Source: Otis tarda (Eukaryota; Chordata; Aves; Otidiformes; Otididae). Taken from it: 64,000 nt of DNA. Shown piece by piece: positions 58,701 through 64,000 of this stretch. How positions within the stretch are numbered: position 1 is the stretch's first letter; every line of letters starts with the position of its first letter. Made by a program: the position numbers and the translations under genes. The notes under the pieces are model-generated. The model was not told the origin of the DNA and did no database searches. It saw nothing but the letters and a program-made list of their open reading frames with translations. Location of the stretch: the NCBI GenBank assembly GCA_026413225.1, contig CM048552.1, positions 213,986,553 through 214,050,552 of the forward strand, read 5' to 3'.

Positions 58701-61345
58701 GCTAAGCTGCACTAGAGAGTTTGATCTTTGCTTCATCGACAAGCTTTAAGGATATTTTCTCACCCTTTTGGGAACATGAGCATCATTTTAATTTTTTTTT
58801 TTTTTTTCCGTTTTCCCTCCCTTATCTCTCCTTTCCAGTATCAATCTCTTGATTAGACAATAATTGTATTGAAGAATGGAATTTTTCCTTCCTGGAGAAA
58901 GATTCCCTTTGGAAGTTCCCTGTATGGGACTTAGTGTGAGATCTGCCAATGTGTTGGATTTCAGCATTAGGGTCCCATTATGCCAGGTCACTATCAGGCA
59001 ATAACATTAAAAAATAAAAATGTATCTTTAATCCCCAGGAATTCAAGGTATTTTAGAGAGCATCCATGTCTAGCATTTCTGGAAACAGCTCAGCTAGACT
59101 GAAAGGAAGTTAAAAGGTGCACAACAAAGAAAAAAATAAAAGTATTGCCTTGGACAACGGGATAAACTCATAAGCAAAAAGCCATTAAGGATTGAATAAC
59201 TAGAGACAGGAGATAAGACCTCATTACTGTCATACTGCACACAAAAAAAAAAAACCTGAAGTTTGATTTAATCAAAGACTACCTAACCTTATGTAGATTT
59301 ATTTCAGTGAAGCCTTTCTCCAGGTCTGACAGGAGATGCTAATTGTGATTGTGAAAATTGTGAAAAAAATGGAATAAAGGCTCTCAAAACCACGTAGAAA
59401 ACAAAAATCCCTAAACAGAAAGAAAATCAACAGTTTTTCCTTAGCTGAAAAGTCTCCAAATAAGCCACGACCCCAAACAGAAGTCTTCATTACTGCTTCC
59501 ATCAATAATTGGCACCACAAGATGATGAAACATCATTAAATGATGAAAAAGCGTCTCTGTGAGAACAGCAACACGTATTGGAGGCTTCACCTTCAGATGT
59601 CGTAAAAATAATAAACAAAAACCAAAACCAAAAAACTGCACATGTGCACGGCCATACTTGCTGGAAGTTTCTTGGGAGCATCCCTACAGAGGCAAAGCAT
59701 TCCTAAGCAATAACCCAACAGGCAAACCCTGAGCTCCATTAAGGATTGGATGACCACCAAGGTCCTTCGTCCCAGCAATGGGTACTTTTCCACTACACAG
59801 TTGTGCAAAGCCAATGGGTCAGCGCTCCCAAAAAAACGCTCCTACCGGCACGGTGCCTGTGCTCTGAAAGGAGGTGGACATCATCTGTTGTGGAGGAAGG
59901 AGCTCAGCAGTATGAGCATCGCATGCTTTGCGGCACACGGACAGCTGTTTCGGCAGTCTGTTAAGACATGTCGAAAACCAGCTGTATGTTTTGCCAAAAG
60001 CATTTCTTTCAATGCTATTTGTAGCCCCCAGCTCTGAAATCAAGAGTTGCTCTTGCCTCCAAAATGCTTGGATGGTTTCCACAGGTTTAGTCTGATTGGT
60101 TTTAGACCAATGTTTTTGGATTCAGTAATGGGAGATGAGTTTCTAGCCTTCGTGAAGTTTCCAAGGAAGATAGATACAGCTTTTCCTCAGATAAATCCCT
60201 TTGGGTGATATACCTACAATTTGAGATCAAAGATTGTAATGATGAGCCTTGATTTTTTGTTTGTTTGTTTTTTAATAAGAAGTGTATGTTGAGGACTAAC
60301 AACCTAATAACAAGTAGGATTCAACATTATGGACAGCACCTTTAGATCCCAAACCCCCTAAATACAACTTGCCTCAACCTGAAGCTCTATGTAAGGAAAG
60401 ACATCTGGGAGAAGACTTTAAAGTTGCAAATGGCAGTAGAAGTTGGTGTCCTACTGGATGAAGTTTCTCATTTCCATCTCAGATTCCCACCCAGCTGGCC
60501 CCAGCTTCCACCTTCTACCCTTCTTTTGGCTTATCCACTTACAAGCATAAGCGACATATTTTCCATCACAAGGAGAAGACAGTCAAATCTATTGCCACTG
60601 AAGACAAAACGCAACTAGATTTCTGTAAGAATAAAAAAGATGGAAGACAAAAGACACCAGACATCTAGTGTCTGCAAAGTTTAACATATTAACGTGCAAA
60701 ATTTACAAATAAACCCCAACTCATGTTTTGTGTGTTAGACGATTCTTGTATCTATAAGGACCAGACTCTTTCAAACCAACATATATCAAGTGAGGTCTGA
60801 TGCCCTCAACTTCCAGCACGTTGCTGCCACAATGCTGACGCTCTCCTGATGAGAGTCCGGATGGACAGAAACAGATCTGGAGGGTGAATAATTCATTTTA
60901 ACAGAGTCTTTGAAGAGAAACTGATTGATTAACTAAACACCTGCTAAGAGAAAGGGTTTTCAGATAGCACCCTGATGGGAATGGACATTTAGTATAGCAA
61001 AAAAAATGGTCATGACTGGATGACATTGAGGCAAGGGAAGGTAGAAGGAGTCATGCAGAAGAGCCTTTCTAGCAGTGAACTAAAGCACATGGGGGAACAC
61101 GATGATACCAAAGAGACATTGTTTGGAGGAGCAATACCATTACAGACCAATGGTCAGCCAGCATGGAACCAGTAGCTCTCCTGTACTGCAAAAAGCCACA
61201 CTTCATCTAGGTACAGATGCCAGGATGGTTTCTGATTTTCTCCTCCTACTCAAAATGCAAGGACTTTTTCCCTCTTGCAGCATTTGAAGACAATTTACAT
61301 GAGCCATATGGCCTCTGTTCCTCACTTGTTTTTCTTTCTCCACAG

Positions 61346-61432
61346 AACAAGGACAGCAGTTGAGTTTCACTCACACAGATGCTACGAATGCTCCTCTTAA
61401 AAATCCTAAAGAGGCAAGAGAAAAGAGACCAG
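61346..61432 (+). other. Weak candidate exon on the plus strand
   Basis: A pyrimidine-rich acceptor (TTTTTCTTTCTCCACAG) and a donor-like GACCAG|GTGCGT enclose 87 bases. One frame is fully open and reads QGQQLSFTHTDATNAPLKNP and then KEAREKRP. No partner exon and no known protein are recognised, so it is most likely chance. Confidence 0.15.
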
Positions 61433-62736
61433 GTGCGTGAATGCATGGAGAATAGCAGGCTCTGGAGTGCAAAAGAAGATCATTGCCTCCATACGAAGAG
61501 CAGACTCCGTGCACTGATGGATCACTGTGCTAAATTACTGTATTCCTCAGGAAGTGCACACATACATCTACAGCTTTCCTGGGAAACTCTCCATTTCACC
61601 CCCTTTTGCCCCATATATTGTATGTTATGTCCCCAACAAATCCTTCCTTTCAGGACAACAAGCATCTTTAGTCATCCCATGGATTTCCTTTGCTGGCTCT
61701 TGTCAGAAGAGCACTCAATTGTATTTGTGCCTTTCCAGTATAAGAGATTTGGACGTGCAAATGCGATATTATGGATCCAGTGCTGTCAGATCAGCAATCA
61801 ACTCTTATGCTCTATCAAAGAGCATGTTTGTCTGCACAGCAAATCACATTTGTCTTGCTTTGGGAGATCTGAAGGCAAACATTACATTGCTTTTTATCAT
61901 CTCCACTCCCACCAGGATCTAGTTTCACCTCAGGTCCCAAACTCTCAGGCTCTGCAGACTTTTGATCTTGACATCACCCAAGGGAAGACATCTGTGTTCC
62001 TGATGTCCTCCTCTCTAGACCCATTTAGCCATTTCTCCAAAATAAATCTACGCACACTTCGATCAACAGCAAAAGCATAGTAAGGAGTCCTGTGAAAACG
62101 AGATTCTATTAGCAGAAGTGGCTTTCGACAAGGCTTTGAAATCATTAGTTTCCAAGCAGATAGGACTCGGTACAACCTGAGGATTTGCACTGAAGGTGGA
62201 GCTCTTGAAAGTCAAGGTGACATTTGATATAGTGAAAAGCTGGGCAGGGATGGAAGTACAGAAGAAAGTTTTGACCACCTCTCTCTGGTCCTCGTCTTTC
62301 TTATCCTGCCTCACCTTCACCATTCAAGGGCACAGTCGAAGGACACTCAGTACACATATAGCAAGACAAAGTAGTTGGATAAACCTACTGCGAACACATC
62401 ATGGGACATACAGACTATTGCTCGGAGGTTGGAACAAGGCTTGCTAGTTTCTGATCTTGCTTCTTGTGGGCTTCAGAAAAAACTATCTGCTGTTAACAGA
62501 CAACCAGATCCATGTACTGGGGAACGGGGAAATGGAGGGATGCACCCTGCTGAGCAACACCTGGGCCACAGTTCTGTATGCAGCACTGGGTGTCCTCCAC
62601 CATCGTTGTTGGTGAACCTCTGCAACCCTTTACACCCTAATATGCAAAAGCAGCATCTCCCCAGACAGATTTATTCCATACTGCACGGAGTGTTTGCTGG
62701 CTCCAAGAATATGAAGCAAGGCAAAGGACCTTTAGC

Positions 62737-63066
62737 ATAGGAGGCTTACAAGAAAGACAGGGAGAAACTCTTCAGCATGGCCTGTTGTAATAGGATGAGG
62801 GGTCAGTTTTAAAATAGAAGGAGGTAGATTCAGACTAGATGTAAAGAATTTTTTTTTTTTTTTCCACATTGAGGGTGGTAGAACACTGGAACAGGTTGTC
62901 CAGAGAGGTGGTGGATGCCCCCATCCCTGGAAACATTCCAGGCCAGGTTGGCCGGGGCTCTGAGCAACCTGATGTGGTTGGAGATGTCCCTGCTCCTTGC
63001 AGGACTGTTGGACTGGATGGGCTTTAAAGGTCTCTTCCAACCCTAACTATCCTGTGATTCTATGAC
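62737..63066 (+). mobile_element. CR1 LINE 3' fragment, plus orientation
   Basis: Begins AAGACAGGGAGAAACTCTTC and continues through AATAGAAGGAGGTAGATTC, a T-run expansion at about 62850, and TTGTCCAGAGAGGTGGTGG. It ends GTGATTCTATGA. Antisense to GDPD5. Confidence 0.92.
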
Positions 63067-64000
63067 CAAGTCTTTGCTGGGATTCTTGCTCCAGATAAGG
63101 TTTATGTGAACTAGTTCAGTCTGTAGGGCAGAAATTTTGTCTACTGTTTAGTTTCTTTAGAAGGTTATGGGTGGCGCACAGGCCTGGAAACCCCACAGGA
63201 AGAAAATCTCCTAACAGATTTTGTTATTTCCAGCTATGCAGAAAGCATGCAGAGAACAGATTCTCACTTGGCTTCTTCTGGCCGTCATGGTTAGTACAAA
63301 CTCAGCAGGACAGGAAAAAGCATTTATCATGCCCAGAACTTCATTCCACCACCCACAGAGCCAATACAGTTAAAAGAGTGATGCAAATTAAGCTGACATT
63401 TCAAGGGACTGCTTAAAGAAAGAAATCATTAAAAATAAAGAGAACTAAAATAAAATACTTCTGTGTCATGACAGGTGTTTATCTCACCTAGCAAACTCCT
63501 AGTGCACACTCTTGGACTTGGAGAGGTGCTCAAGCATGCTCCAGCCTGCCAAATAGGTTCTGACAGCCTATACAAATATTTCTTCTGCTTTGAATGTCGG
63601 GAAAAAAAAAGTTAGTTGGATGCCTTAAAAAAAAAAATTTAAAAATTTTTTCAAAAAATTGCAAAGCCAGTGCCTACACTGCAGTATGCTATCTTGTCTG
63701 AAGTCAATCAACCTGCAGAGAGATGGAGGTGCAACCATCCAAACAGACCTAGGGACAGAAGCACCCAAACTAGAGATCCAGACCAGTATGTCCAAACACC
63801 ACAAGACAGCATTATCCAAGAGCACAGCTGTGCCAAAGCCAACATGCTCCATCTTTAGCCTGGACATGTCCAGAAACCTTGGAGAAAAAAGGACTATCTG
63901 ATTATGATTTCAAGGTCTACCCAGAGGCAGATGACAGGAATGTTTCAGCACCTCACCCAGTCTCATGATGATCTGCAATGCAAGAGCACCATGCAGTCAC

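Larger units (their letters stand above)
53863..64000 (-). other. GDPD5: GDPD5 upstream intron (continues past window)
   Basis: Ten kilobases with no further GDPD5 exon detected. It contains two CR1 copies (listed) and A/T runs. A 233-codon plus-strand open frame at 61379-62080 has no recognised family and may be chance. Confidence 0.6.

Noticed and set aside
53863..64000. GDPD5 HRG-motif exon and N-terminal membrane exons
   Set aside because: I searched the minus strand for an HRGAPM-type exon and for helix exons with splice sites and found none, so they are taken to lie beyond the window.

Overview
This window is ordinary bird (avian) nuclear DNA. The evidence is a high load of CR1 LINE fragments with the bird-type 3' end (TTGGAAGGGACC / ATTCTATGATT motifs), one solo endogenous-retrovirus LTR, short introns with canonical GT-AG junctions, and two recognisable vertebrate genes whose order and orientation match the KLHL35-GDPD5 block of human 11q13. 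The species cannot be named from the sequence. I see no prokaryotic or phage features, CRISPR arrays, rRNA or tRNA genes.

Layout. 1-15.2 kb is intergenic, with CR1 pieces and, at about 5.9-6.6 kb, a frameshifted relic of a coiled-coil protein gene that I cannot name. 15.2-23.5 kb is KLHL35 on the minus strand. Six coding exons can be joined in phase to give a complete 586-residue BTB-BACK-Kelch protein. Its introns carry three CR1 fragments and a 675-bp solo LTR. 23.6-30.2 kb is intergenic, with a CpG-rich patch near 25.1 kb that may be the KLHL35 promoter. 30.2-64 kb is GDPD5 (GDE2), also minus strand. It has a long 3' UTR ending at twin AATAAA signals near 30.25 kb, then eight coding exons from 32.9 to 53.9 kb encoding the last 356 residues: most of the extracellular glycerophosphodiester phosphodiesterase domain, the last membrane helix and the cytoplasmic tail. 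The exons for the N-terminal membrane helices and the HRG catalytic motif lie beyond the right edge. The final 10 kb is intron.

The two genes lie head to tail and are transcribed from right to left. Nothing suggests that they act in one pathway. KLHL35 is a presumed Cullin-3 substrate adaptor, and GDPD5 is a cell-surface enzyme that releases GPI-anchored proteins.

I did not find a new biological system. The items most worth a second look are the coiled-coil relic (retrocopies are rare in birds), frame-changing indels shared by four CR1 copies, the LTR with intact promoter-like signals inside KLHL35, the CpG patch and paired TAATTA sites upstream of KLHL35, and a weak plus-strand exon candidate inside the GDPD5 intron.
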